A stretch of DNA of 64,000 nucleotides from Inia geoffrensis (GCA_036417435.1 CM070913.1:5018180-5082179); one strand, 5' to 3'; counted from the first letter of the stretch, positions 21,150 through 32,874 are shown. The notes: a model not told the origin generated them from the sequence alone. Numbers and translations: made by a program.

Positions 21150-22975
21150 AATCCTCTGGACATGTATGTGTACCCACCTTGTATAAGCACCTTTCCTAAG
21201 AATGGAATTGCTGGGATGTAGGGTGGATGTTTAACTTGAAAAATAACTACCAGAGAGTTCTTGTGGTGGCTGTACTGGGTACACTCCCACCAGGAGTGCC
21301 CACTAGTTCCAGTTGCTCCACTTTGCCTTAATTTGCTAGGGTTTCCAGAACAAAGGACCACAGGCTGGGGGGCTTAAACAGCCAACGTTTATTTTCTCTG
21401 GAGGCTGGAAGTCTGTGATCAAGGTGTTGGCATGTCTGGTTTCTCCTGAGACCTCTCTCCTTGGCTGTGGACACCTGCTATCTTGCTGTGTCCTCCCTGG
21501 TTATCCTCTGTGTGTGCGTGCATCCCTCGGGTCTCTCTGAGTGCACTAACTTCCCCTTTTTGTAAGGAAAGAAGTCAAGCTGGATTCGGGCCCACTCTAC
21601 CATCCTCATTTTAACGCAGCCATTTCTTTAAAGGCCTTACATCTGAATACAGCCACATTCTGAGGTACTGGACTTAGGGCTTCAATATGTGAATTTTATG
21701 GGACACAATTCAGCTCATAACACAAACGTTCACCAAAATCTGTTATAACAGGCTTTTTTTCCCCTATCCTAGTGAGTGTGAAGTGGTATCTAATTTGCAT
21801 TTTCCTGATAATTATAATATTGAACATCTTCCATAAACACAGTGGACATTCTCATATCTCCTTTGATGACATGTCTTTTATTGCCTATTTTTAAAAATTG
21901 GGGTATTTTTTCCTCCTTTTGATTAAATAGTTTTATATATAACCGATAAAAGTATGTTCAATGAAATACGTTTTGCATATTTTTCTTAATCTGTGGTTTG
22001 CTTATTCATTTTCTTAATGGTGTCTTTTGATTAAAACCTAATTTTTCTTTTATGAATCATGCTTGTTTTCTTCCAAGAAGTATTTGTCTACCTCAAGTTT
22101 GTGGGGTCTACCTTTCATGTTTAGACACATCACAAATTAATTACTGTGTATGAAGTGAGGTGATGGCTTAAGGTTATTTTTCTGTGTGTCTGTTTATTTG
22201 TCCCCAAAGACTTCCTTCTCCGTTTGAATCATCTTGGCACATTGATTGAAATGTGATTGACTGTGTATCTGTGGTTCTGGCTTGTGATTATCTGCTCTGT
22301 TGACCTTTTATCTTCGGTTATCGCATAATTACACTATTTCAATTAATGTCGCTTTCTAGTAACTCTTGAAATCAGCTAGAATGAGTCCTTTATCTTTGTC
22401 CTTCATTTCTCTTGCATATTTTATGTAATTTGTATTTGCATGTAATTTTAAAATCAGTTTATCAACTTCTTAGAAAAGTCTTCTGTGATTTTGATAAGAT
22501 TGATGAAATCTATAGATTAATTTTGAGAGAACAAATGTCTTAATGTTGAGTCTTTCTATTCATGAAAATGGTACATCTCACCATTTATTAAGTCTTGAAC
22601 TTCTTTTAGCAATGTTTTGTAGTTTTCAGTGTGGATTTATTCCTAGGTATTTGATTTTTAAAATTATACTGTGAACTATAATTTTAAAAGTTCAATTTCC
22701 TTTTGTTCATTGTAGTTGGTAGAAATTGTTGCACTGTCACATTATATATGGACCTTATATCCTGAGACCTACCTAAATTCACATACTAATTCAAATGGAG
22801 TATTTTATTTTATTTTTTTTGAGATTTCATGTCATCTGCAAATAACAATGGTTTTACTTTTTCCTTCACAATTCTTGTAACTTTTTTTCTTGCCTATTTC
22901 TCTGGGTAAGACATGAAGTGTAATGTCATACAGAAGTGATAAAAGCAGATAGCCTTGCTTTCTTGATCCTCAGGG
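21150..22975 (-). mobile_element. Old L1 ORF2, antisense, split by a nested repeat
   Basis: Positions 21165-21330 ('aatggaattgctgggatgtagg', 'ctcccaccaggagtgcc') and 21726-22975 ('gtgagtgtgaagtggtatct', 'ttcttagaaaagtcttctg', 'atttcatgtcatctgcaaataac') are consecutive minus-strand pieces of one L1 ORF2, with a younger repeat at 21331-21725 between them. The 22840 block encodes, on the minus strand, the region around the RT active-site motif. No frame survives. Confidence 0.8.
21331..21725 (-). repeat. Ancient mammalian interspersed repeat nested in L1
   Basis: A near full-length copy of a very common ~400-bp mammalian repeat: 'tttgctagggtttccagaac', 'ggcttaaacagccaacgtttattttctctgg', 'agacctctctccttggctgtgg', 'attctgaggtactggactt' and 'gggacacaattcagctcataac'. 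It belongs to the same family as 7737-7879, in opposite orientation. I guess an LTR of the MaLR class but do not claim it. It must be younger than the L1 it splits. Confidence 0.65.
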
Positions 22976-24390
22976 GAAAACCTGACAAAGACATTGAAAT
23001 AAAGAAAAATTACAGACCATTATCTCTTATAAACATAGAAGCCAAAACCTTAAATCAAATAGTAGCAAATATAATGCAAAAATATATTAAAATACATTCT
23101 TTTGCCATGACTAAAAGTAGACAATTACAAGAAGGCAAGGTTTACTTTTAAACGCAACCAGCATAAATCACTACATTAAAAGAATGAAGAAGAAAACACA
23201 TATGGTCATCTCATTAGATGCCCAAAATCATTTGATAAAATTCTACACCTGTTCATGATAAACTATGAGAAATCCAGGAATAGAAAAATACTTTCTTAAA
23301 ATGATAAAATATATCTATAAAAACCCTATAGCTATAATCATAGTTAGTGGTGAAATACAGAATGCCTTCATCCTGAGGTCAGGAAGGTGACCATAACATT
23401 CACCATTGCCCTTTATTTTCAACATATATTAGGTGTCCTAGCAAATGTGACAAGGAAAGAGAAAGAAAATATTAAAATTGGAAAAGAAGAAATAAAACCT
23501 TCATTTTTCCTCAAGTATCATACTTGTGTACTTGGAGAATACAAAGACACCTACAAAAACAGTTAAAAATGATAAGTAAAATTTAAAAGTCTTCTGAATA
23601 CAAGGTCAATATACAAAATTCAATTATATTTCCATATACTAGCAATATTGAAGCAGAAAAAAAAATTAAAAGTAATATTATGAATAGTATAATTGTTTAA
23701 AAATAAAATACTTAGAATGAGTCTAACAAAAGTTATGAAAAACATCTGCACTGGAAACTTCAAAACATTACTGAGAAAAATTAAAGAAAACTAAATAAAT
23801 AGAGGATGTTTCATGTTTATGGATTTTAATATGCAGTATTTTGAAGATGTCAATATCTTACAAATTGAATTATAAGTTACATGTAATTCCAATCAATATT
23901 CCTGTACTTTTTTGTGTGAAAATTGAAAAACTAATCCTAAATGTATAGTCAAATGAGTTAACATAGAATTATTTAGGTAATATTGAAAAAGAAAAAAATA
24001 TGAGAAGTCAGTGCACCAGATAGTATAAATTAATAAAATTTATGGTGGCTGGAGCAGTATGGTGTTATCCTGCAAGAAAAAAAAAAAAAAAGACCAATGA
24101 ACTGAAAATAGTGTCTACAGCAGACCCACATATGTGCAGCTAACTTATTTACAACAAAGACCTCACTGCAATTCAGTGCTGAAAGGATTTTTTTTCAGTA
24201 ATTGGTGGTTAGGCAACTGGATATTCACCAAGGAAAACGATTAACCCTAACCCCTTCCTGACACATATACCAAAAATAATTTGAGATGAATAATAGACCT
24301 AACTGTGAAAGCCAGGAAAATTTTAATAACGTAAACTACACCTAAATATAAGAAATAAAGTACAAAGGGCAAAAAATCCTACATCATGCA
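22976..24390 (+). mobile_element. Old L1 ORF2, sense, abutting the antisense copy
   Basis: The 71-codon frame 22936-23151 begins the match with 'KNYRPLSLINIEAKTLNQI', the fingers region of the L1 reverse transcriptase. The match goes on through 'catctcattagatgcccaaaa', 'ggtcaatatacaaaattcaat', 'aaattaaagaaaactaaataaatag', 'gaatagacctaa'-like text and 'ggctggagcagtatgg'. Many substitutions and frameshifts show it is long dead. Confidence 0.82.
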
Positions 24391-25127
24391 AGTATTAAAT
24401 AATGCTTCACCCAAATTGCCTTCTATTCATTTAGGCCCTTTTAACATTATTTAACTCTAATTTATCTTTATTTTGAACTCTGTAAGAGCTCTTTCATATT
24501 TTCTTCCAAATATTAATCAATTATTCCAGTGAAGTATATTGGAAATATTTTCTACACTGTGGATTTATAATCACTCAGCCAACATTTCATAAGCACTTCT
24601 TATTTTGTAGGTACTAGATTATATGTTAAACTAAATGGTAAAGTAGATAGATGAGAGATACATACATACGTACATACATACATACATAGATGATAGATAG
24701 AGATACAGAGAGCTATAGCTATATCCCATCCTTAAAGATGTGAATTTCTAGTGAATTCTATTGAAACCCAATAAGTGGTAGGACATTAAATAGACAAGTG
24801 AAAACTCAACTGTTATGAGTGGTGATAGGGGAAAGACAAAGAGTGTTGTGATAGACATAGAAATTGCACCAACTCAAATCTTGGAATTAAAAAAAAAAAA
24901 ACTCCCCACATAAAAGGACTTCTAAAGTGAGACTTGGAGGTTGTGGACCTGTATAGCTTATAGGTGTTTTCATCAGGAAGGCAGGACTGAGGTTGCAGGC
25001 TATAAGAGGGTACATTATCCGTGGAGAATTTGGAACTAATAATAAAGCTGCCTTTTACTTTTTCTGCCTTTTATTATCACCATGTGCCTGCAATTCTGTA
25101 CAATTCACTCCTTGTGAAAAACTGCTG
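24391..25127. other. AT-rich DNA with a tetranucleotide repeat
   Basis: No gene is recognised. Positions ~24585-24800 resemble the same ancient repeat as 2525-2760 ('cagccaacatttcataagcac'). A (GATA/CATA)n microsatellite occupies 24643-24706. Confidence 0.5.
24643..24706. repeat. Compound (GATA)n/(CATA)n microsatellite
   Basis: Runs of 'gatagatgagagata', 'catacatacgtacatacata' and 'gatgatagatagagata' follow each other with few interruptions. Confidence 0.85.
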
Positions 25128-26125
25128 TAAAATACAAAACTATAAAACTCCTAGAGATAACATAGGAGAAAACCTAGGTAATCTTGGGTATGGCAGTGAC
25201 TTTTTACACACAACACCAAAGGCACAATCCATGAAAGAAAGAATTGATAAGCTGGACTTCACTAATATTAAAAACTTCGGCTTTGAGAAAATCAATGTCA
25301 AGAAAACGAGAAGATGAGCCACAGACTGGCAGAAAAGATTTGCAAAATACCTATGGGATAAAGAACCATTATCCAAAATATACAAACGACACTTAAAACT
25401 CAACAGTAAGAAAACAAACAACCTGATTAAAAAATGGGCCAAAGATCTTAACAGACACCTCACCAAAGAAGATATGCAGATGACAGATAAGCATATGAAA
25501 AGATGCTCCACATAATATGTCGTCGGAGAATTGTAACTTTAAACAATGAGACACCACTTTACACCTATTAGCATGCACCACTTTACACCCAGAGCACTGA
25601 CAGCACCAAATGCTGATGAGGATGTGGAGCAACAGGAATGCCCATTCACTGAAGGGAATGCAAACTGGTGCAGCCACTTTGAAAGACAGTTTGGCAGTTT
25701 CTTACAAAGCTAAGCACAGTGTTACCATATAATCCAGCAATCACGCTCCTTGGTATTTACTCAAAGGAGTTGAAAACATAGGTCCACAAAAGAACCTGCA
25801 CAGGGATGTTTATAGCAGCTTTATTCTTAACTGCCCAAATTTGGAAGCAACCAAGATGTCCTTCAGTCGGGGAATGAATAAACTTGCACATCCAGTGATG
25901 TACAGGATGGATAGGTAGAACCTATTGACATACACAATATGTCAGTTACATACATACATACATACACAATGGTTTCATCTGTCACAGCAAGTTCACCACT
26001 CTGGTGGGGGACATTGATGCTGGGGGAGGTTGTGCGTGTCTGGAGGCAGGACATGTATAGGACATTTCTGTACCTTCCTCTCAATTTTGCTCTAACTTTA
26101 AACTGCTCTAAAAAAGGCTTAAAAA
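25128..26125 (+). mobile_element. L1MB-like ORF2 C-terminus and 3' UTR with internal deletion
   Basis: The 98-codon frame 25021-25317 includes 'NYKTPRDNIGENLGNLGYGSD' in part and 'IDKLDFTNIKNFGFEK', typical of ORF2. The blocks continue as in the 12455 and 15045 copies up to 'ccttcagtcggggaatgaataaac'. The text then jumps at about 25900-25980 to the far 3' UTR ('agttcaccactctggtggggg', 'ttaaactgctctaaaaaagg'), so some 300-400 bases present in the sister copies are missing. A short (CATA)n run sits at the junction. Confidence 0.83.
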
Positions 26126-26539
26126 TGCTTATGGGTCTAAATTCTAAACAATTGCCTCAGAATTGTTGAGTTTTAGTAATAAGCATAATTAAAATACATA
26201 ATATATAATAGAATATATGTATATCTTCAAATGAGCACATTTTTATTACTCATATTTTAATAAGCACTGTGATGAAAGCAGAACTTAATTTGAAGAGATC
26301 CTAGTTGTGTAATGAGCTTCTAACACTCTCAGGGTCAGGTCTCTGTGTTCATTTCAACAGCAAATTCAAAATCAATTCAGTTCACCTGGGGCACCATTCT
26401 CTGTCTTTTAACTGGGTTGTTTAGGGCAAATAAAGTTAATGTAGTACAGTTTGATTTGGGTTTATTATGTGGATGCTGGTTTTTCTATAGTGCCACCTCT
26501 TTTCGTGTTTGTTTCATTCTTTCCCAGCTTCTTTGACAT

Positions 26540-27660
26540 AACTGAATATTTTTAGTAGTCTATTTTAATTCTTATTTTGTGTTTTTAACTATATTTTTTA
26601 TGTTACTTTTTATAACTATTTCTCTAGAGATTAAAATATGCCTCATTTCTCATTGTCTATCAGTTATAATTGTACCACTTTATATAAAATGTAAAGTTTT
26701 GTTTTAAAGAGTCCTGTGACTTTTAAAGAAAATAAGAGAATTGAAGAAAAATGGGCTTTTAATTTACCATTCTTATCCTCTTGTTCCTTCCTAAAGATCT
26801 GGTGTGGTTTCCCTTTGGCTCGAAGGACTTAGGCTTGTATTTTTAAGGCAGATCTGCTGGTCATGAACTCTTTTAATTTTGTTTCACCTGAAAAAATTCA
26901 CTTTTGAAGAATATTTTTGCTAAATGTAGAATTCTGGTTTGAGAGTCTCCTTTTTTTTTCTTTAAGTCTTTCAGAACTTAAATTTGTCAAGCTATTTTCT
27001 TCTGGCCTCTGTTTTTTTTGGGTTTTTTGTTTGTTTCCCTGATGGGAAACAGTTTCCTTTTGTATTATCTTTTACACTGTTTTTCAGGTTCTTTGTTTTT
27101 CAGAAGTTTGGATATTATATGCCTAGATGTAGGTTTGGGCTTTGTTTAGCTATTGTATTGGGTTTCATTGACTTTCTGGATCAGTGGGTTGATTTCCTTC
27201 ATCAATGTTAAAAAATTATCACCATTATCTCTTTAAATACTCATTCTGCCCTATTCACTCTCTTCTCGTTATGGGTCTCCAATTATATCTGTAGTAAAGC
27301 GATATTGTTTCTCAAATCTCAAACTCTCCATCCTGTTATTGTTATCATTGTTCTTCCATAATTATCTTGATTATGATGTTTCCTTGTGTTTTCGGTCTGG
27401 GTAATTTGTATTGTTCTGTCTTCAAATTTACTTACTTTTAAAAATAGTTTTAAATTTCTGGAAAACTTCCTCATCTTTTTGCACATATAGTTCAATTTTT
27501 CCACTATCTCATAGTAATTTAAAGTCCATATCTTATGACACTGTATCGGCCCTTCTCTGTCTTCTTCTCCTGACCATGGGTAATATTTACATTTATTTCA
27601 TGTGTCTTTTAATTTTTTAGTGTGTTCCAGACATTGTGTATAAAGCAACAATAGAGACTA
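26540..27660 (-). mobile_element. Old L1M fragment, antisense (5' part of the element)
   Basis: Minus-strand match to the older L1M sequence that includes 'ctctagagattaaaatatgc', 'aggcagatctgctggtcatgaactc', 'gctaaatgtagaattctggtt', 'gattatgatgtttccttgtg'-like text and 'gttccagacattgtgtataa'. The frame 26984-27211 is on the wrong strand for any L1 protein and is incidental. Confidence 0.65.
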
Positions 27661-29344
27661 AAATAAATAATGCTTACCCATAAAATGGCATGCCCTTTTT
27701 CTGTCAGGCTCAAAGCATGGGCAATTTGTCCACCAAATTCAAACTACTGTTGAATTTCGTAAATTTCATTTTTGGAGCTTTAGTTAGATTTTTATCAACA
27801 CTGGTTTCAGAAGGTTTTGGAGGGAGGATCAAGAACTTACCTTCTGCTGGCCTTGAAATCTGAGCACTGCGAAAGCTCTAAAGATTTCTTTGTTCTTTGT
27901 CAAATTGCCATCTTTCTGAAACACATGAGATCTTTTTCTGTTACATAGGTTAGCTGTCAGATTTTTGAATTGCTGGGAAGGCTTTCTGCATCTTTGGCAA
28001 TTTCTCTCTGCCATGTTCCCCTAGGCTTTGGGAAACAGTTAATTCAGGGTTATCAGGATTTTAAACCTCCATGCCAGACTACACACGGTCAATCAATGTC
28101 CTTTAAAATTTCTTCTAGTTTCTCCTTACTCTCTAAATGCACTGGCATTTTCTTTCTCACCTTGCTCCACCAGAAGTGAAAGAAGATGTGAGTATTTTCT
28201 TGCTTAGAAAGGACAAATTAATTTCTAGATTTAAGCCTATGCAGTCTTCTGTGCATCTTTAGCTCTCAGATGGGTGTTAAAACTACGGTTTTGTAGCTTT
28301 ATCTAAATTATCCTCATGGTTAGAGTGGAAGCAGTAGTCTCTTGTTTCTCTCTAGATCCTAATTAAAAACAGAAGTCCAGGTGCTTTCTTTTAAATATAA
28401 CATTGGAACAAGGTCTAGTGTATAGGTACATGACCACGTAATTTATCATCCAAACAGAAACATTTTTCAGAGGAAAAAGAAAGGATAAAAAAACAACTAA
28501 AATTATCTAACTAAAGTGTTTGTTTATTGACTGACAATTTAAATTTACTGATAAATCCATAAAATAGTTCTATTCAAAACTATTGTAAAATTTAAATTAT
28601 TTCTGAAACAGAAGTAACATATCTGTATACACTAAAGCAAACTGTTAACAATTTTTATTAGCATTAATTGTTAATTATGTATTAATGGTTGTGTATTAAT
28701 TATTTATACATAATGAATGAATTAATTAATTAATACATTAAATAAGCCAAAGCAGTATAATTACATATTCTTGGGACATGTCCACGATGTGATCACTTTC
28801 TAAGGCATATCTTTCTCTGTACCGAAGTCTTCATGTTCTTCTGAAGAGTTTTTAAAAACCTCGTATTACTTTGAATTTTTCATATTATTTCTCTTAGTTA
28901 TTCTTCAAAAGTTGAATTTATTATTAATAAGTTTGAAATTACTGACATTTTCAATTGACTCATAAACCAGACTTCTTTTCTTAGAAGAGTCTCTTTATTA
29001 ATATGGAGATACTTGGTAAGCTCCAAAAATTCTCCTAAATGGAAGATATTCTTAATTCTATTTTTTATATCGAGATATGTATATATTTCAGCCTCTATGT
29101 TTTCTCAATTACTACCTTTTCCCCTTTATTCAGGGGCCAAAAAGAAAAAATCCTCATAAATATAACGACACATAAGAAAAGCTCTGAAATTAAGGTACAC
29201 TGTTAATGATTCCTGAGTAAACTTTTCCAAATTCAGATGCTGTAAAATCATAGGCATTCTCAATTTCATGTCTCCTGCATTCAGAATGTTAGCGACTATG
29301 ATTAGTAACAGAAGGTCCATGAGAAGTTATTCATCATATGTTAA
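27661..29344. other. AT-rich single-copy DNA
   Basis: No gene or named repeat is recognised. A low-complexity TTAA-rich patch lies at about 28660-28745 ('gaattaattaattaatac'). Confidence 0.5.
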
Positions 29345-29353
29345 GATATTCCA

Positions 29354-29561
29354 GGGCTTCCCTGGTGGCGCAGTGGTTGAGAGTCCGCCTGCTGATGCAG
29401 GGGACACAGGTTTGTGCCCCGGTCCAGGAAGATCCCACATGCCACGGAGCGGCTGGGCCCATGAGCCATGGCCGCTGAGCCTGCGCGTCCAGAGCCTGTG
29501 CTCTGCAACAGGAGAGGCTACAGCAGTGAGAGGCCCGCGTACCGCAAAAAAGAAAAAAAAG
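29354..29561 (+). mobile_element. CHR-2-type tRNA-derived SINE (cetacean), complete
   Basis: Full-length copy from 'gggcttccctggtggcg' to an interrupted A-rich tail. The Pol III A box tggcgcagtgg lies at 29366-29376. The B box at 29409-29420 reads ggtttgtgcccc, with a CpG-type C-to-T change compared with the 48841 copy. A target-site duplication gatattcca lies at 29345-29353 and 29562-29570. Other CpG-type changes (for example 'ccacggag' for 'ccgtggag') suggest moderate age. The 107-codon frame across it is incidental. Confidence 0.95.
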
Positions 29562-29758
29562 GATATTCCAAATATAATTATTAAATTCTAAAACTAAACC
29601 TTATAAACTCTTTGAGTGTATGGCATTTACCTAGTTCAGTCCCTTCCTTGCTTCATGGGGCTATTTCTGTCTTCCTCTTTGCAAGTTGCTTTTTTTAAGG
29701 AATGATTTGGGGGCTGGTCAATGATGCAATTCACCAAAGCTTCAAAAACTGAAGTTTT

Positions 29759-30659
29759 ACATGAAAGGATGCTCAACATAATCAGTCATTAGAGAAATGC
29801 AAATCAAAACTACAATAAGGTATCACCTCACACCAATCTATAAACAATAAATGCTGGAGAGGGTGTGGAGAAAAGGGAACCCTCTTGCACTGTTGGTGGA
29901 AATACAAATTGATACAGCCACTATGGAGAACAGTATGGAGGTTCCTTAAGAAACTAAAAATAGAATTAACATAGGACCCAGCCATCCCACTTCTGGGCAT
30001 ATACCCTGAGAAAACCATAACTCAATAGAGTCATGTACCACAATGTTCATTGCAGCTCTGTTTACAATAGCCAGGACATGGAGGCAACCTAAGTGTCCAT
30101 CGACAGATGAATGGATAAAGAAGATGTGACACATATATACAATGGAATATTACTCAACCATAAAAAGAAACGAAGTTGAGTTATTTGTAGTGAGGTGGAT
30201 GGACCTAGAGTCTGTCATACAGAGTGAAGTAAGTCAGAAAGAGAAAAACAAATACCGTATGCTAATACATATATATGGAATCTAAAAAATAAATAAATAA
30301 ATTGTTATGAAGAACCTAGGGGCAGGACAGGAATAAAGATGCAGACATAGAGAATGGACTTGAGGACACGGGGAGGGGGACGGGTAAGCTGGGACAAAGT
30401 GAGAGAGAGGCATGGACATATATACACTACCAAACGTAAGGTAGATAGCTAGTGGAAAGCAGCCACATAGCACAGGGAGATCAGCTCGGTGCTTTGTGAC
30501 CACCTAGAGGGGTGGGATAGGGAGGGTGGGAGGGAGGGAGACGCAAGAGGGAAGAGATATATGGGAACATATGTATATGTATAACTGATTCACTTTGTTA
30601 TAAAGCAGAAACGAACACACCATTGTAAAGCAATTATACTCCAATAAAGATGTTAAAAA
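29759..30659 (+). mobile_element. 5'-truncated L1 with perfect target-site duplication
   Basis: The body opens at 'acatgaaaggatgctcaac', passes the ORF2 C-terminal blocks ('ccatcgacagatgaatgg', 'tacaatggaatattactcaacc') and the cetacean L1 3' UTR ('gcagccacatagcacagggag', 'caattatactccaataaag'), and ends in a short poly-A tail. The 15-bp repeat aaaaactgaagtttt is exact at 29744-29758 and 30660-30674. ORF2 is dead: in the frame that reads 'CPSTDEWIKKM', the next codon is TGA (30127-30129) where the 8078-8365 copy has Trp. A G-rich tract in the 3' UTR (30509-30538) is listed separately. Confidence 0.95.
30509..30538 (+). other. G-quadruplex-prone tract in L1 3' UTR
   Basis: Seven runs of three or four Gs separated by one to three bases (509-512, 514-516, 520-522, 524-526, 528-530, 532-534, 536-538 after 30000). 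L1 3' UTRs in mammals are known to carry a polypurine tract with this capacity. Confidence 0.8.
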
Positions 30660-30674
30660 AAAAACTGAAGTTTT

Positions 30675-31496
30675 TCAGCAAAGCTTTGATTAAAGGGTTT
30701 GACTAAATACTTCTAAATAATTTTTTACAAAATAAAATAAAATGTAGAGCAGTTATTTAGAAAATATTTGATTTCATCACAGGACACTTAGCTTGGTGCC
30801 TAAAAGAGCTCTTTAATGTTCAAAGAATTGTCATATCTGCTTGATGAGGGGACATGCTGACTATTATTGCTGAAATAATCTTTAACAGCCAACATTAGTT
30901 TCTTCACAAAATTTTATACTTCATTATTCTGTGTAATGTGAAATATTAAATTTTTGCAAGCACAACTGCTATTTCCATTGGTAGAACACCACACCTTCCC
31001 TGGATGCAATTATGAATTATGCATGCATGGCAACCAATTTTGGACACATTGATGCTTCAAAGGTTTCAGAATCTAGTAAGAATACTATTTTTACCGTAAT
31101 GCTATTACCCTCAAATTTGCATTTTTATGATCAGCACCAAAGTAAAAAATTTTATATTAAATGTTAGCATTTTATCCAACTTTACAGCATTCGTACTAAG
31201 CTCACAGATTTCACTTTTAATTGGATGAACTTAAATTTGGATTTTGAGAAGTGAATAAAAATATTGATCAATTATTGAAAATAATAACTTTTTCTATTTA
31301 AACCGACTAATGACACTGATATAAAACTGTTATTATTTAACTTTGCAAATTTCTTTTGCTAATGAGTCAACTGTTTTTGCCTCACTTTTCTATATTCAGA
31401 AAACTTGGAATTAAAAATATTCAATATTAATTTAGAAGAATTCTCATTTTATCTAAATGAAAAGTCATACTTCTTAGAATGATATTTAAATATTCC
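30675..31496. other. AT-rich single-copy DNA
   Basis: No gene or named repeat is recognised. Only the flank of two retroposons. Confidence 0.5.
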
Positions 31497-31587
31497 TGAA
31501 TTCCCTGGGAGTCCAGTGGTTAGGACTCAGCACATTCACTGCCAAGGGCCCAGGTGGTATGGCCTAAAATAAAATAAAATAAAATAA
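31497..31587 (+). mobile_element. CHR-1-type SINE with internal deletion
   Basis: Begins 'gaattccctgggagtccagtggttaggactc', runs to 'gccaagggcccaggt', then jumps to 'ggtatggcc' and an (AAAAT)n tail. Compared with the copy at 32875-33000, the segment carrying the B box and the text after it (about 40-50 bases) is missing. A clear target-site duplication is not seen; 'attcct' recurs on both sides. Confidence 0.8.
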
Positions 31588-32860
31588 GAAAAATTCCTAA
31601 GGCAGCTGCATCTGATAAACCATTATATTTGGGCCCCACCTTCTCATGACTCTGTTAACTTTCCTGAAGGTGGGTTAAGACCCGTTCAGTATCTTCAGGT
31701 TTGTGTGAAGTTAATGACATTACTATGGCTTCCATGGGAGATGATAAATCACGTGGAATATTGTGTACAAATTACATACGTCATAAACTTTCTTGAAAAA
31801 CGGCAAGTCGGTAGTTAATTTTTTAACGAAATATGTGCTTTTTAAAACACATGCTTCTAAAAGATTTGTTGCAAAATAAATAAAGCATTAACAACTAATA
31901 ATAGAAAGAAAGAATTGCAGGTTTATAACATACAATCAGTGCAGCTGGAAAGTTCAGGCTTCTCTCTCTACGCTGCGGAGAGGGGAATGCTCGGCCTTTT
32001 ATACACGACTGGCCTGTGCTTTCTCAAACTTTGCTCTGTCTCTGGCAACTGGGGGCTCAGCAGTGTCTATATCTCACAGGCCACATCACACTGGAAGGAG
32101 AAAAGCAAGCAGGAGTTGCAAGCCTGGGTCCCTGAGCACAGACCATGTCTGACTGTCTCACTTCATTATGGAGCCCCTGAGTGCTGGATTTCAAGGAGGT
32201 TTTTTCACTGTGTGGAGTCTGGGAAGCTTTGGGAAAAGACATGGGGGTCATTGTTAACCTTCTGATCTTTTTTAAGATGTAATCACTTATTGAATTAAGA
32301 ATTCTATTTATTGTCGATGTGTTTAATACTAAGTAATACTTTAGCAAAATCTGGCAGTAGCAGGTGGATATATACCAAACCTAGCCCCAGCTTAACAGAA
32401 TTCTTACATGTTTTCATATTAACTAATTGTAATCTCTCTTAAAGAAATACTCAGACGTACATACAGAGTTAAATATATGAATTTACATCTAGCCAGCTAA
32501 ATGAGTAGATAGATGATAGACAGATAGATAGATAAGTTATTGTAACAAGATTAGTTCTAGTTCAATACATCTGAAACAACCGAAAGTCACAGCAAGACAT
32601 TGGAACATAGTCGGCGTTAAATAAATAAATCTTCCTTTTTTATATTTAGCTATACTCAGAAAGAAGTGTCTAAATAGTCTTCAAAGTTTTAATCACAAGA
32701 TGTTTGCACTAGGTGTGCTCATGGTCTCTTCCAGAATTAACACAACGATATTTTATAAAAAAAAAAAAATGCTAGGTGACTCTCCTGCTCATCACTGTTT
32801 TTGTCATGATAATGGGGCAATGCTGAAGATTATACTGATGCTGCTGTTTCTGAAAGTAGT
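31588..32860. other. Single-copy DNA with a GATA run
   Basis: No gene is recognised. The 116-codon frame 31915-32265 (+) and a frame at 32057-32347 (-) overlap and show no family features. A GATA microsatellite lies at about 32508-32536. Confidence 0.5.
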
Positions 32861-32874
32861 AATAGATCATTTTA

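Noticed and set aside
24643..24706. Possible CRISPR-like repeat array
   Set aside because: It is a simple tetranucleotide microsatellite, and the genome is mammalian.
26984..27211. Phe-rich 75-codon frame resembling a membrane segment
   Set aside because: Same cause: it is the antisense strand of an L1M fragment.
29357..29375. CTCF-like motif in the SINE head (ctggtggcgcag)
   Set aside because: Only part of the CTCF core fits and a key base is wrong.
29354..29400. tRNA gene, because of A- and B-box matches
   Set aside because: The unit is a SINE with an A-rich tail and target-site duplication; it cannot fold into a complete tRNA with the expected arms.
29268..29591. 107-codon frame with Pro/Gly/Ala-rich middle
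   Set aside because: Most of it is the translated CHR-2 SINE, including the poly-A tail read as a Lys run.
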